From: an uncultured Campylobacteraceae bacterium
Lineage (GTDB): Bacteria; Campylobacterota; Campylobacteria; Campylobacterales; Arcobacteraceae
Length of the DNA stretch: 8,976 nucleotides
NCBI GenBank assembly: GCA_913057765.1
Contig: CAJXPH010000104.1
Location: 1 to 8,976, forward strand
Direction of reading: 5' to 3'
The notes beneath the pieces were generated by a model that saw nothing but the letters and a program-made list of their open reading frames with translations, was not told the DNA's origin and did no database searches. A program made the translations under genes and the position numbers. Shown here in pieces: positions 1 to 6,472 of this stretch (positions within the stretch are counted from its first letter, which is position 1; each line of letters begins with the position of its first letter).

Positions 1-31
1 TCGTGGGCTCGGAGATGTGTATAAGAGACAG
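1..31 (+). other. Nextera adapter remnant (Read 2 side)
   Basis: The contig opens with the Nextera Read 2 transposon arm, lacking only its first three bases, and ends in the 19-bp Tn5 mosaic end at 13-31 (AGATGTGTATAAGAGACAG). Genomic sequence begins at 32. This is library sequence left after incomplete trimming, not a biological transposon end. Confidence 0.98.
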
Positions 32-105
32 ACATATTACTCTTTTATTATATTAAATAGTGCATTGTATCGATAATAGTCTTAGATGACTGATTAACAC
101 AGGGA

Positions 106-927
106 CTAATTAGTACCGGATTTATTTATGATTTTATTAATATCTATAGATTCTATAATCGTTTCAAGTCTTGTCATTACTTCGTCGGCATTTGGATAAG
201 ATTTAGAAAGAACAAGAAAAATGTTGAGCTTACTAATAGTATTTGATTGTAATTGAGAAATAGAATTTTTTGATATTATATCCTCTGCAGCAGAAGCATA
301 ATCTAACAAGTAATCAACCCTCCCCAACTCTAACATACGAAAAGCGCTGCTGTGTGTATTTGTAACTTCATTAATAATACTATTTTTTGGGTTTCTAATA
401 AATTTTCCTAAACTTCCATAACTATAGCCCCTTATTGTTACAATACTAGCTCCAACTAAGTCCTCTTTAGTAGAAATAGGTGGCTTGTCACCAATATAAT
501 ATATGTTCAAATTTGTACTGTAAACTGGCTTTTTACTAAATATAGAACTTTCAAGTAAAGATGATGCACGAACTAAAATTGAAAAATTTGTTTCACCATT
601 TTTGAAGTTACGAAATAAACGTTTAGCAGGATAAGCTGTGGGCTTCCATAAAAGGTTTGCACGCTCAAACAATTCTTTAGCAACAGATAGCATAGGAGTC
701 GTTGGCTGTTCTTTACCATTAACTGTTGCAATAAATATTGATTGGTCTGGATAACCGTATTTAATCTCAGTCTTATTTTCAAGACTGTTATTATCAGCCG
801 AGTAACAATCTACTGATACAATTAATAAAGAAAAGCAAAGAGTGAATATATTTTGGAAAGCTTTTCTAAAAGATGAGAAGTTGATACAAACATTTTTATT
901 TTTTTGAAGATGAGTACTTTTTAACAT
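106..927 (-). CDS. Periplasmic substrate-binding-like protein (SBP family 3 type)
   Basis: A 273-residue secreted protein resembling the extracellular solute-binding proteins of family 3 (amino-acid-type periplasmic binding fold). A basic N-terminal stretch is followed by a hydrophobic segment at about residues 25-40 and a likely signal peptidase I site after Ala44 (CYSA/DNN). The mature part shows familiar landmarks: YGYPDQ near 57, YPAKRLFRNFKNGETNF near 99-115, a LNIYYIG strand near 140, LVGASIVTIRGYSYG near 157-171 and FRMLELGRVDYLL near 196-208. The length fits a complete single-domain binding protein. The start is supported by AGGGA about 8 nt upstream. No permease or ATPase gene lies beside it, so it may work as an orphan sensor-type binding protein or with a distant transporter; the ligand cannot be told from sequence. 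The N-terminal region before the hydrophobic core is longer than usual. The 3' flank (32-105) shows no clear terminator before the adapter. Confidence 0.72.
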   Translation of the reverse strand: MLKSTHLQKNKNVCINFSSFRKAFQNIFTLCFSLLIVSVDCYSADNNSLENKTEIKYGYPDQSIFIATVNGKEQPTTPMLSVAKELFERANLLWKPTAYPAKRLFRNFKNGETNFSILVRASSLLESSIFSKKPVYSTNLNIYYIGDKPPISTKEDLVGASIVTIRGYSYGSLGKFIRNPKNSIINEVTNTHSSAFRMLELGRVDYLLDYASAAEDIISKNSISQLQSNTISKLNIFLVLSKSYPNADEVMTRLETIIESIDINKIINKSGTN

Positions 928-1138
928 GTTTAATTTCCCTTAACTAATATCTTAATATCGTTCTTTTGACAATTTAAAATAATTACTCAATCATATAATA
1001 ATTATTTAGTATATTATTTTTAAGCATTTTTTACTGTTATTATCTAACTATCTATTTTAGCACATAAATCTACTAATAGAATACTAATTAATTTAATTTT
1101 CAACTTTTTTAAGTCATCTTGCTTTTTTTCTTAATTGT

Positions 1139-1165
1139 AAAAAAGAAAAATAATTAATCTTTTTT
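1139..1165 (-). terminator. Possible A/U hairpin at the 3' end of the MFS gene
   Basis: Eight-base arms (AAAAAAGA at 1139-1146 and TCTTTTTT at 1158-1165 on the plus strand) flank the stop codon of the MFS gene, giving a hairpin whose 3' arm is U-rich in the transcript. The stem is almost all A:U, so this is a weak call. Runs of A and T are common in this genome. Confidence 0.25.
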
Positions 1166-2329
1166 AGTCTTTAAGGTAGTCTCAACCCCCTGTTCTGGGT
1201 TTCGGGGAATTAAAAAAGAAAAACCAAATGACATTAAAGCAATACCAGTTCCTATTATAAAAACAAGAGAATGTGAATATAACCATACTAGACCTAATAA
1301 TACAGGTAAGAATACAGCTGCTATATGATTTATCGTAAAAGAAATTGCACTTGCACTTGCAATATCTTTTGGGTCTGCAATTTTTTGGAAATATGTTTTA
1401 AGAGCAATTGCCATTGAAAAGAGAAGATGGTCAATAACAAAAAGAAAAAATGCAAAATATAAATTATCAACAAAAGCATATGAGAAGAATACTAAGACAA
1501 GTCCAATATACTCAACACGTAATGTAATTCTTTCCCCAAACCTAGCAATAAACCTACCAATCTTTGGAGCAAAATACATATTTAGAATTGAATTTACAAA
1601 AAGAAGTGCAACCATATTATGAATATCCACTCCAAACTTTTCAACAAGTAGAAATCCTGCAAATACTATAAAAATCTGTCTTCTTGCTCCTGCAAAAAAT
1701 GTTAAAACATAAAAGAGCCAATACTCTTTTTTTAGAACTAATTTCTTCTCTTGAACTACATCATCTTTAAAATGTTCAAATGCTATCCAAGCTAAGATAC
1801 CAGTTACAAGAGTTGAGCCACCAAAAACCATATATACATATTTATAATCTATCGAGTAATACTTCATCATAATAAAAATGATTACAAAAGCAATCAGCCC
1901 TGTAAAAGATTTTGCAGCAGTTATTTTTCCTAATACAATAGGAGCGTTGGCTTTAGAAAGCCATTGCAAAGATAGAGATTGGTTTAATGTTTCTAAATAG
2001 TGAAATCCAACAGACATAATAACAGTTGTAATATAGAGTCCTAAAGCACTTGGGAAAAACCCAGTTAACATAACTCCAATACCTAATGCCATCATAGATA
2101 GATATGCTAATCTCTGTTGAGCTATAAACATAATTGCAATAACAACAGTAAAGGCTAAAAATCCTGGTATCTCTCTAAGACTTTGAAGTATTCCAATTTG
2201 ACTACCATCAAAAGATGCAGCTTCAATAACAAAGTTATTAAGCATACTCATCCAAGCAGAGAAAGAAAAGACCATAGATATTGCCATTACGTAGAGTAAG
2301 GCTTCACGTGATTTAAATAGATTTTTCAT
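1154..2329 (-). CDS. Major facilitator superfamily transporter
   Basis: A 391-residue polytopic inner-membrane protein of normal MFS length, with roughly twelve hydrophobic segments. The first begins near residue 11, a central polar loop lies near 185-202 (FEHFKDDVVQEKK), and the last segment ends near 374. Family-type features are the loop PKIGRFIARFGERI near 255-268, which resembles the loop 8-9 copy of MFS motif A, and a polar C-terminal tail. The substrate is not evident. The start codon has AGGGA about 12 nt upstream. The gene is 107 nt downstream of the HAD gene on the same strand but has its own strong promoter candidate (2370-2398), with a Fur-box-like palindrome at the expected transcription start. 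Iron-responsive expression, and hence a role in iron or siderophore handling, is an inference from that site only. A multidrug or metabolite exporter is equally compatible with the protein. Confidence 0.88.
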   Translation of the reverse strand: MKNLFKSREALLYVMAISMVFSFSAWMSMLNNFVIEAASFDGSQIGILQSLREIPGFLAFTVVIAIMFIAQQRLAYLSMMALGIGVMLTGFFPSALGLYITTVIMSVGFHYLETLNQSLSLQWLSKANAPIVLGKITAAKSFTGLIAFVIIFIMMKYYSIDYKYVYMVFGGSTLVTGILAWIAFEHFKDDVVQEKKLVLKKEYWLFYVLTFFAGARRQIFIVFAGFLLVEKFGVDIHNMVALLFVNSILNMYFAPKIGRFIARFGERITLRVEYIGLVLVFFSYAFVDNLYFAFFLFVIDHLLFSMAIALKTYFQKIADPKDIASASAISFTINHIAAVFLPVLLGLVWLYSHSLVFIIGTGIALMSFGFSFLIPRNPEQGVETTLKTKKD

Positions 2330-2346
2330 ATTTTATATAGTTTCCC

Positions 2347-2361
2347 TAATAATAATTATCA
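2347..2361 (-). promoter_or_regulatory. Fur-box-like palindrome upstream of the MFS gene
   Basis: The 15 bases TAATAATAATTATCA match the 7-1-7 Fur-box model TGATAATNATTATCA at 13 of 14 defined positions; only the second base differs. It lies immediately downstream of the -10 element, across the predicted transcription start, and about 18 nt upstream of the MFS start codon, where a repressor would block initiation. The surrounding AT-rich composition raises the chance of a fortuitous match. Confidence 0.5.
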
Positions 2362-2369
2362 TTTTGCGA

Positions 2370-2398
2370 ATAGTATCACTATAGGTTAGAAAAGTCAA
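2370..2398 (-). promoter_or_regulatory. Sigma70-type promoter of the MFS gene
   Basis: Reading the minus strand, TTGACT (2393-2398) is followed after exactly 17 nt by TACTAT (2370-2375), which is preceded by TGA, giving an extended -10 (TGATACTAT). Transcription would start near 2363, leaving a leader of about 35 nt that contains the ribosome binding site. Confidence 0.55.
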
Positions 2399-2417
2399 AT
2401 ATTTTTTAGTGATACTA
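2371..2417. repeat. 10-bp inverted repeat bracketing the MFS promoter
   Basis: Perfect arms TAGTATCACT (2371-2380) and AGTGATACTA (2408-2417) are separated by 27 nt. One arm covers the -10 region of the MFS promoter and the other lies upstream of the -35. No T-tract follows either arm, so a terminator is unlikely; paired operator half-sites are a possibility. Confidence 0.5.
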
Positions 2418-2436
2418 CATATATAAAATTTTAATA

Positions 2437-3105
2437 CTATTTGATTTTTTCAGTTAGCTGCAGTAAAGAGTTAACAGTAATTGTAGGTTCTATTTCCCAA
2501 GGGTCAAAAATTGCTTCACTTGATCTTTGAATCCAAGCAGATCGCATACCAGCAGAAATAGAACCAGTCACATCAAAAGGGTTACTTGAAATCAACCAAG
2601 ATTCACTATTTTTTGTCTCTGCACTTCGTAAGAAATGTGCATATGCTCCAGGGGAAGGTTTAAAAGTTTTAATATCATCTACACTAACAACACCTAAAAA
2701 TAAATCTATTACTCCGGCATGAGTTAACAGTTTTTCCACTGCTTCTTTTTTGCCATTAGAAAAGGCAAATAATCTAAAGCCTTTTTCTTTGAATTTTAAT
2801 AAAGCTTCTTTAACTTCAGAAAAAGCAGGTAAGACTGCATATATTGCCATAAGTTCTTTTTTTTGTTCATCATTTAAATATTTTTTATAAAATAGACAAG
2901 TGTAATCAAGCGCTTGTTGCGTACAAATTGCAAAACTAACATAGTTTTGCATATGCCCTCGTCTAAAAGAATATTCTAATTGTTTATCTCTCCAAGTATC
3001 AGAAAAAGCTTTTGCTTTATCTCCTATAAATTTTTCTAATAAGTCTACTACTCCATTTGTATCAATTAATGTTCCATAAACATCAAAAGCAAGTGTTGTG
3101 CTCAT
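2437..3105 (-). CDS. HAD hydrolase, L-2-haloacid dehalogenase type
   Basis: A 222-residue cytoplasmic enzyme of the type II haloacid dehalogenase group, which hydrolyses L-2-haloalkanoic acids to D-2-hydroxy acids through an aspartyl ester. The key positions are present: nucleophile Asp8 in FDVYGTLID, with Tyr10 where phosphatases have a second Asp; Arg39 in TWRDKQLEYSFRR; Ser116-Asn117 in FAFSNG; Lys149 in KTFKPSPGAY; and Ser174, Asn175 and Asp178 in SSNPFDVTG. The length is typical. The natural substrate may not be a haloacid, since many homologues are untested. It begins 9 nt after the stop codon of the DUF3365 gene, and its AGGA ribosome binding site overlaps that stop (TAGGA), so the two are almost certainly co-transcribed and perhaps translationally coupled. 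No clear terminator follows it before the MFS promoter. Confidence 0.88.
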   Translation of the reverse strand: MSTTLAFDVYGTLIDTNGVVDLLEKFIGDKAKAFSDTWRDKQLEYSFRRGHMQNYVSFAICTQQALDYTCLFYKKYLNDEQKKELMAIYAVLPAFSEVKEALLKFKEKGFRLFAFSNGKKEAVEKLLTHAGVIDLFLGVVSVDDIKTFKPSPGAYAHFLRSAETKNSESWLISSNPFDVTGSISAGMRSAWIQRSSEAIFDPWEIEPTITVNSLLQLTEKIK

Positions 3106-3114
3106 AATTTTTTC

Positions 3115-3720
3115 CTAATCATTATTTATAATATCAACTAAAAAAGCACCTCTAAAATCCCCTGCTTTATAATGAATGGCTTTATCATTTGGATATTTTT
3201 TTGATATTATATTATATGCTTCAGGATTTCTTTTCTCATCATTTCCATGACAGTTCAAACATTTTCCTGACATTATAATTGGTTTATAAACTTGATAATG
3301 ATTAGATGATTTTCGTTTTACTATCATATCAATTTTTTCGCCATTTAGTAATTTTGTTTTAATTTCATCAAACACAACTAATTGCTCATCGTTTGCTTGA
3401 CTATTTGGATTTCTTGGCTTATCAGTAATTCTTTTTAATTTAACACCTTCATCTAAAGTTTTAGATACTTCCTTTGATAAAGAAGTTGCATGAGTTGAAC
3501 AAAAAATTGCAGCATTTGATAAACCACCCTCTTTAACTTTTACATTAAGAGTATTTTGCAATGCACCGGCAACAGTCTTGATAGCTTTCATAGCTTTGAG
3601 TTTCATTTCTTGCTCAGTTTTTAAATCAATTGAATTATTTTTTGGTTGAGTATACGAACAAGCTGTAAATAAAAGAAGTGTACTTAAAGAAGTAGCCAGT
3701 AATAATTTTTTTGTTTTCAT
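3115..3720 (-). CDS. DUF3365 (Tll0287-like) c-type heme protein
   Basis: A 201-residue exported protein with one covalent heme site, CLNCH at residues 154-158 within MSGKCLNCHG. This is the usual C-terminal position in DUF3365 proteins, whose structural example Tll0287 has a PAS-like fold. In that protein the heme is described as having Cys and His axial ligands; Cys74 here (AAIFCS) sits where such a ligand would be expected. The N-terminus has a signal sequence (residues 1-20) ending FTAC at Cys21. This looks like a lipobox but has Phe rather than Leu at -3, so lipidation is likely but not certain. AAGGA lies just upstream of the ATG. The gene is 43 nt downstream of the TauE/SafE gene and 9 nt upstream of the HAD gene. 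Likely roles are heme-based redox or gas sensing or electron transfer in the periplasm; the sequence does not decide which. Confidence 0.87.
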   Translation of the reverse strand: MKTKKLLLATSLSTLLLFTACSYTQPKNNSIDLKTEQEMKLKAMKAIKTVAGALQNTLNVKVKEGGLSNAAIFCSTHATSLSKEVSKTLDEGVKLKRITDKPRNPNSQANDEQLVVFDEIKTKLLNGEKIDMIVKRKSSNHYQVYKPIIMSGKCLNCHGNDEKRNPEAYNIISKKYPNDKAIHYKAGDFRGAFLVDIINND

Positions 3721-3763
3721 ATTGTTTCCTTATTTAAATTATAATATAAAGTTAATTATAAAT

Positions 3764-4480
3764 CTAAATAAATAGTCCAATTATAAGTTTAAGAGCCATT
3801 AAAGAGAGCAATATCTTAAGTGCAAGCATAAATTTTTTACCATCAATTTTATCTCTTAATTTAGTACCAGCCCAACTTCCAGCGACTGCACCAATAATCA
3901 TTCCAGCAAGGACACCTATATAATCTAAAAATACAAAACCAAAAATCATAAAAGCAAATACTTTTAACATGTGAGTGATACTCATTAGTGCAGCAGCAGT
4001 AGCAACAACAGTATGCTTATCATTATAATCTTTTACTAATAATGTTGTTGCAAGTGGTCCAGTAGCTCCGACAACAATAGAAAAACCACTTTGAAAAAAA
4101 CCTATTACAACATAACTTTCAAATCTCTTTATCTTTTCATTAAACTTTTGACTCCATAAAGATAATAAAATATATGTACCAATAAATAAAGGAACATACT
4201 CTAAAGAAATAAAATATAGAATCGCAGCAAAAAAAGATACGCCTAAAAGTGAGCCTAATAGAAACTTTGGAATAACCTCTGCTTTCACATCTTTATATCC
4301 AAATACCGCACGTGAAAAATTACTTGACATTTGAGTTAAACCATGGACTGGAACCAAGGCATTTATTGGTAAAAAAGAAGGCAATATTGCAATAAGAATC
4401 ATACCTCCTCCAAGTCCAACTATTCCTGCAATAGTTGATGTAAAAAATGTAATAATTCCTAATAATATTTCGTCTGGCAT
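3764..4480 (-). CDS. TauE/SafE (TSUP) family permease
   Basis: A 238-residue inner-membrane protein of the sulfite exporter TauE/SafE family, whose members move sulfite, sulfoacetate or other organic and sulfur anions. The two-repeat layout is visible: the first half carries GIVGLGGGMIL (residues 19-29) and PVHGLTQMSSNFSR (44-57); the second carries VVGATGPLATTLL (136-148) and a helix with MSITHMLK (166-173). About eight hydrophobic segments fit the usual topology, and the length is slightly short but complete. The start follows a weak GAG-type ribosome binding site. It is the first gene of a probable minus-strand run with the DUF3365 heme protein and the haloacid dehalogenase-type hydrolase, which could mean that it moves an organic acid used or made by that hydrolase; this is inference. 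It is divergent from the small gene at 4601. Confidence 0.9.
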   Translation of the reverse strand: MPDEILLGIITFFTSTIAGIVGLGGGMILIAILPSFLPINALVPVHGLTQMSSNFSRAVFGYKDVKAEVIPKFLLGSLLGVSFFAAILYFISLEYVPLFIGTYILLSLWSQKFNEKIKRFESYVVIGFFQSGFSIVVGATGPLATTLLVKDYNDKHTVVATAAALMSITHMLKVFAFMIFGFVFLDYIGVLAGMIIGAVAGSWAGTKLRDKIDGKKFMLALKILLSLMALKLIIGLFI

Positions 4481-4491
4481 ATCTCTACTTT

Positions 4492-4511
4492 TTTTAAAGT
4501 TTTCTTTAAAA
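4492..4511. repeat. 8-bp-arm palindrome upstream of the TSUP gene
   Basis: TTTTAAAG (4492-4499) and CTTTAAAA (4504-4511) flank a TTTT loop, 12 nt upstream of the permease start codon. It could be an operator or a weak leader hairpin. The arms are mostly A:T, so chance is possible. Confidence 0.35.
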
Positions 4512-4572
4512 TATCAAAATATACCTTACTATCCCAAATTGAAATGAACATATGATTTTAGATTAAGTGTAG

Positions 4573-4594
4573 TATAATCCAATTTTTAAAAGGA
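4573..4594 (+). promoter_or_regulatory. TATAAT box and ribosome binding site of the 4601 gene
   Basis: A perfect TATAAT lies at 4573-4578, and AAAGGA at 4589-4594 is 6 nt before a TTG codon at 4601. No good -35 is seen at 17 nt, which is common for sigma70 promoters in Campylobacterota. The ribosome binding site is what decides the TTG start. Confidence 0.5.
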
Positions 4595-4600
4595 ACTATC

Positions 4601-4846
4601 TTGGACATCTACCAAATTATTGGTTTTGTAGGTATGCTTTTCATAGTATATGCATATTTATTATTACAAATTAAAAAATATACTATAACTTCATTTTCTT
4701 ATCAGGTTTTAAACCTAATTGGTGCAATATTACTACTTATATCACTGTTTGTACATTTTAACTTAGGTTCATTTATTATTGAGGTATTTTGGATAATTAT
4801 TACTCTATTTGGAATGTATAAAAATTTAAAGGAAAAGAAAAATTGA
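4601..4846 (+). CDS. CBU_0592-like small membrane protein
   Basis: An 81-residue protein made of three hydrophobic helices at about residues 4-24, 34-51 and 55-72, with a basic C-terminal end (KNLKEKKN). The pattern GFVGMLFIVYAYLL, then YQVLNLIGAILLLISL, then SFIIEVFWIIITLFGMYKN is that of the CBU_0592-like family of unknown function. The start is TTG rather than ATG, chosen because AAAGGA sits 6 nt upstream and because the first helix would be truncated if the next Met (residue 12) were used. The stop codon overlaps the TTG start of the next gene by 4 nt, so the pair is translationally coupled. Confidence 0.75.
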   Translation: MDIYQIIGFVGMLFIVYAYLLLQIKKYTITSFSYQVLNLIGAILLLISLFVHFNLGSFIIEVFWIIITLFGMYKNLKEKKN

Positions 4847-5112
4847 AAAATCTATTTACTATACTATTTATAATCTCTGTAATTTTTATTACAGTTACTA
4901 ATGCATATGAATTACAAAAGGGAAAGATTGATACTCATGGAGGGAAAGGCGATGCACTTACAACAGGAAATGCCTTTGGAATGGCTATGGGAATTGGAGC
5001 TATATTAAATAAAAAAGGCTCTGATGAAAAAAAAGAAAAAGAAGCAGATAAGAAATTCATCACTCTTGAGAAAAAAGAAACTATCGAAAAAATAGACACT
5101 ATCAATCAATAA
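4843..5112 (+). CDS. Small secreted glycine-zipper protein, unknown function
   Basis: An 89-residue protein that I do not recognise by name. Residues 1-21 form a clear signal peptide with likely cleavage after TNA (residue 21). The mature part has a short polar start (YELQKGKIDTHGGKGD), then a glycine zipper with Gly42, Gly46 and Gly50 spaced GxxxGxxxG in a small hydrophobic segment (residues 42-55), then a highly charged Lys/Glu tail from residue 57. The TTG start overlaps the stop of the preceding membrane protein and has AAAGGA 9 nt upstream. Glycine zippers often mediate helix packing in membranes, so a membrane-associated or envelope role is possible, perhaps with its coupled partner; this is inference. 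No clear terminator follows before the next promoter. Confidence 0.62.
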   Translation: MKNLFTILFIISVIFITVTNAYELQKGKIDTHGGKGDALTTGNAFGMAMGIGAILNKKGSDEKKEKEADKKFITLEKKETIEKIDTINQ

Positions 5113-5143
5113 TAACAAGAAATAAACTAATTTAAAAAAAGCC

Positions 5144-5172
5144 TTGACACTTTGAAATTATTTTGTTAAACT
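5144..5172 (+). promoter_or_regulatory. Sigma70-type promoter of the redoxin-tetR-xth operon
   Basis: A perfect -35 TTGACA (5144-5149) is followed after 17 nt by TAAACT (5167-5172), preceded by TGT, which makes an extended -10. Transcription would start close to 5179, just before the palindrome at 5181-5194. Confidence 0.6.
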
Positions 5173-5180
5173 TCCATCAG

Positions 5181-5194
5181 ACCAACCAGTTGGT
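5181..5194. promoter_or_regulatory. Candidate TetR operator
   Basis: ACCAAC and GTTGGT form a perfect 6-2-6 palindrome (ACCAACCAGTTGGT) in an otherwise AT-rich region. It sits directly after the predicted start of transcription and before the AAAGGA ribosome binding site (5204-5209). Symmetric sites of this kind are typical for TetR-family dimers, and a TetR gene is second in the operon, so autoregulation is likely. Confidence 0.68.
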
Positions 5195-5215
5195 TTTAAA
5201 ATAAAAGGATTTAAA

Positions 5216-5869
5216 ATGTCAAGACTATTAGATGAAATTAAAAATTATCAAGAAGGCTTTAAAAAGAAAGCTCCAATAGAAGTTCAAGAAGTTATGTTAA
5301 AAGCAACAAAAAAACTAGCAGATGAAAGAATAAGTAAAAATGCTTTAAATGTTGGAGATATTGCAAAAGACTTTAACTTACCAAATGCAATAAACAATCA
5401 AGTTTCACTTTCTGATGCACTTGAAAATAATGATTTTATAGTTATCAACTTCTATAGAGGAGTATGGTGTCCATATTGTAATTTAGAATTAAAAGCATTA
5501 CAAAATATTAATGGAGACTTGAAAAACTTAGGTGCAAAACTTATTTCGATTTCTCCACAATCACCTGATGCAAGTTTAAGTACAAAAGAAAAAAATGAAC
5601 TAGCATTTGAAGTGTTAAGTGACTCAAATAACAAAATTGCAAAAGAGTATGGACTTGTATTTTCATTAGCAGAAGAGTTAAGACCTATTTATGCAAGTTT
5701 TGGAATTGATATTGTTGGATTAAATAAAGAAGATAGCTTTGAATTACCAATGCCAGCAACTTATGTAATAAACAAAAATAAAGAGATTATTTTTTCATTT
5801 ATTGATGAAGATTATACTAAGAGATGTGAACCTCAAGATATTATAGATATAATACAAAAAAATTCATAG
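5216..5869 (+). CDS. Peroxiredoxin-like (AhpC/TSA) protein with CXXC
   Basis: A 217-residue cytoplasmic thioredoxin-fold protein of the peroxiredoxin-like family in the AhpC/TSA superfamily. Residues 1-45 form the charged helical N-terminal region usual in this group. The fold then runs from VGDIAKDFNLPNA, through FIVINFYRGVWCPYCNLEL with Cys85 and Cys88 as a CXXC pair, to the cis-proline region PMPATYVIN (178-186) and a C-terminal DYTKRCEPQDI segment with a third cysteine, Cys204. The CXXC replaces the classical peroxidase motif, so thiol-disulfide or peroxide reductase activity is likely but the substrate is unknown. The ATG has AAAGGA 6 nt upstream. It leads an operon with a TetR regulator (18 nt gap) and exodeoxyribonuclease III, under a palindrome that is probably the TetR operator. 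Confidence 0.87.
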   Translation: MSRLLDEIKNYQEGFKKKAPIEVQEVMLKATKKLADERISKNALNVGDIAKDFNLPNAINNQVSLSDALENNDFIVINFYRGVWCPYCNLELKALQNINGDLKNLGAKLISISPQSPDASLSTKEKNELAFEVLSDSNNKIAKEYGLVFSLAEELRPIYASFGIDIVGLNKEDSFELPMPATYVINKNKEIIFSFIDEDYTKRCEPQDIIDIIQKNS

Positions 5870-5887
5870 AGAGTTAAGAAGGTAAAA

Positions 5888-6463
5888 ATGCAAGATGTTA
5901 GGACAAGACTTATTGAAGCAACATTTCAAGAAATCTTTTCAAAGGGTTATACTGGTGCTTCACTAGCAAATATTTTAAATCGTGCAGAAGTAAAAAAAGG
6001 TGCGATGTATCACTATTTCCCTTCAAAAAAAGATATGGTTTTAGCCATGATTGATGAGAAATTAGCACAAAGAATAGAAAAAAAGTGGAAAGATGTAGCC
6101 AACACTAATGAAGATATTATTGAATCTCTTATTTCAATTTTACAGGATGTAAATTCTTGGGATCTTACCAATGGTTGTCCTTTAGGTAATCTACTTCAAG
6201 AACCTCTTGAACAAGATGAAGACTTTGCTCAAATTCTTACATCTATTTTGGATAATTGGAGAAACTTATTTGCTAACATCTTGCAAAAAGCAAAAGAGAA
6301 TAAACAACTAAATGAAAATGTAGACACAAACCAGTGTGCTACATTTTTAATAGCATCGATTGAAGGAGCCCTACTTCTTTCAAAAAAATATAAAGACAAT
6401 AAAGATTTTGAATCATGCATGAATCAACTTACCCTTTATCTTAACTCTCAAAGAATAAACTAA
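5888..6463 (+). CDS. TetR/AcrR family regulator
   Basis: A 191-residue one-component repressor. The N-terminal helix-turn-helix is canonical: TRLIEATFQEIFSKGYTGAS, then LANILNRAEVKKGAMYHYFPSKKDMVLAMI (about residues 5-55). The C-terminal ligand domain contains NGCPLGNLLQE with Cys97. By eye this cysteine is placed like the redox-active Cys106 of E. coli NemR (GCLTVKLSAE), which senses electrophiles and hypochlorite. Cys150 and Cys177 are further candidates. GAAGG lies upstream of the ATG. Its position between a thiol redoxin and a DNA repair nuclease, plus the 6-2-6 palindrome at the operon promoter, suggests that it represses its own operon and is relieved by a reactive compound. The inducer is not determinable here. 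Confidence 0.9.
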   Translation: MQDVRTRLIEATFQEIFSKGYTGASLANILNRAEVKKGAMYHYFPSKKDMVLAMIDEKLAQRIEKKWKDVANTNEDIIESLISILQDVNSWDLTNGCPLGNLLQEPLEQDEDFAQILTSILDNWRNLFANILQKAKENKQLNENVDTNQCATFLIASIEGALLLSKKYKDNKDFESCMNQLTLYLNSQRIN

Positions 6464-6472
6464 AGGTAATAA

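Noticed and set aside
15..56. Plus-strand reading frame beginning Met-Cys-Ile-Arg-Asp-Arg at the left end
   Set aside because: The start is encoded by the Nextera mosaic end and the frame stops within a few codons of genome sequence.
79..92. AGTC-N6-GACT small hairpin after the substrate-binding gene
   Set aside because: Four-base arms without a T-tract are expected by chance and do not support a terminator.
944..972. TTGTCA-N17-TATTAG promoter-like pair before the substrate-binding gene
   Set aside because: Transcription would begin on top of the AGGGA ribosome binding site (936-940), leaving no usable leader, so the match is probably fortuitous in AT-rich DNA.
3293..3307. TGATAATGATTAGAT, a partial Fur-box-like match
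   Set aside because: It lies inside the DUF3365 coding region and only the first half-site fits.
3738..3743. Perfect minus-strand TATAAT between the TSUP and DUF3365 genes
   Set aside because: The predicted start would fall at the AAGGA ribosome binding site and no -35 is present; the 43-nt gap is more simply part of one operon.
5452..5634. Minus-strand open frame of 60 codons inside the redoxin gene
   Set aside because: It is antisense to the CXXC region of a clear family member; a composition shadow.
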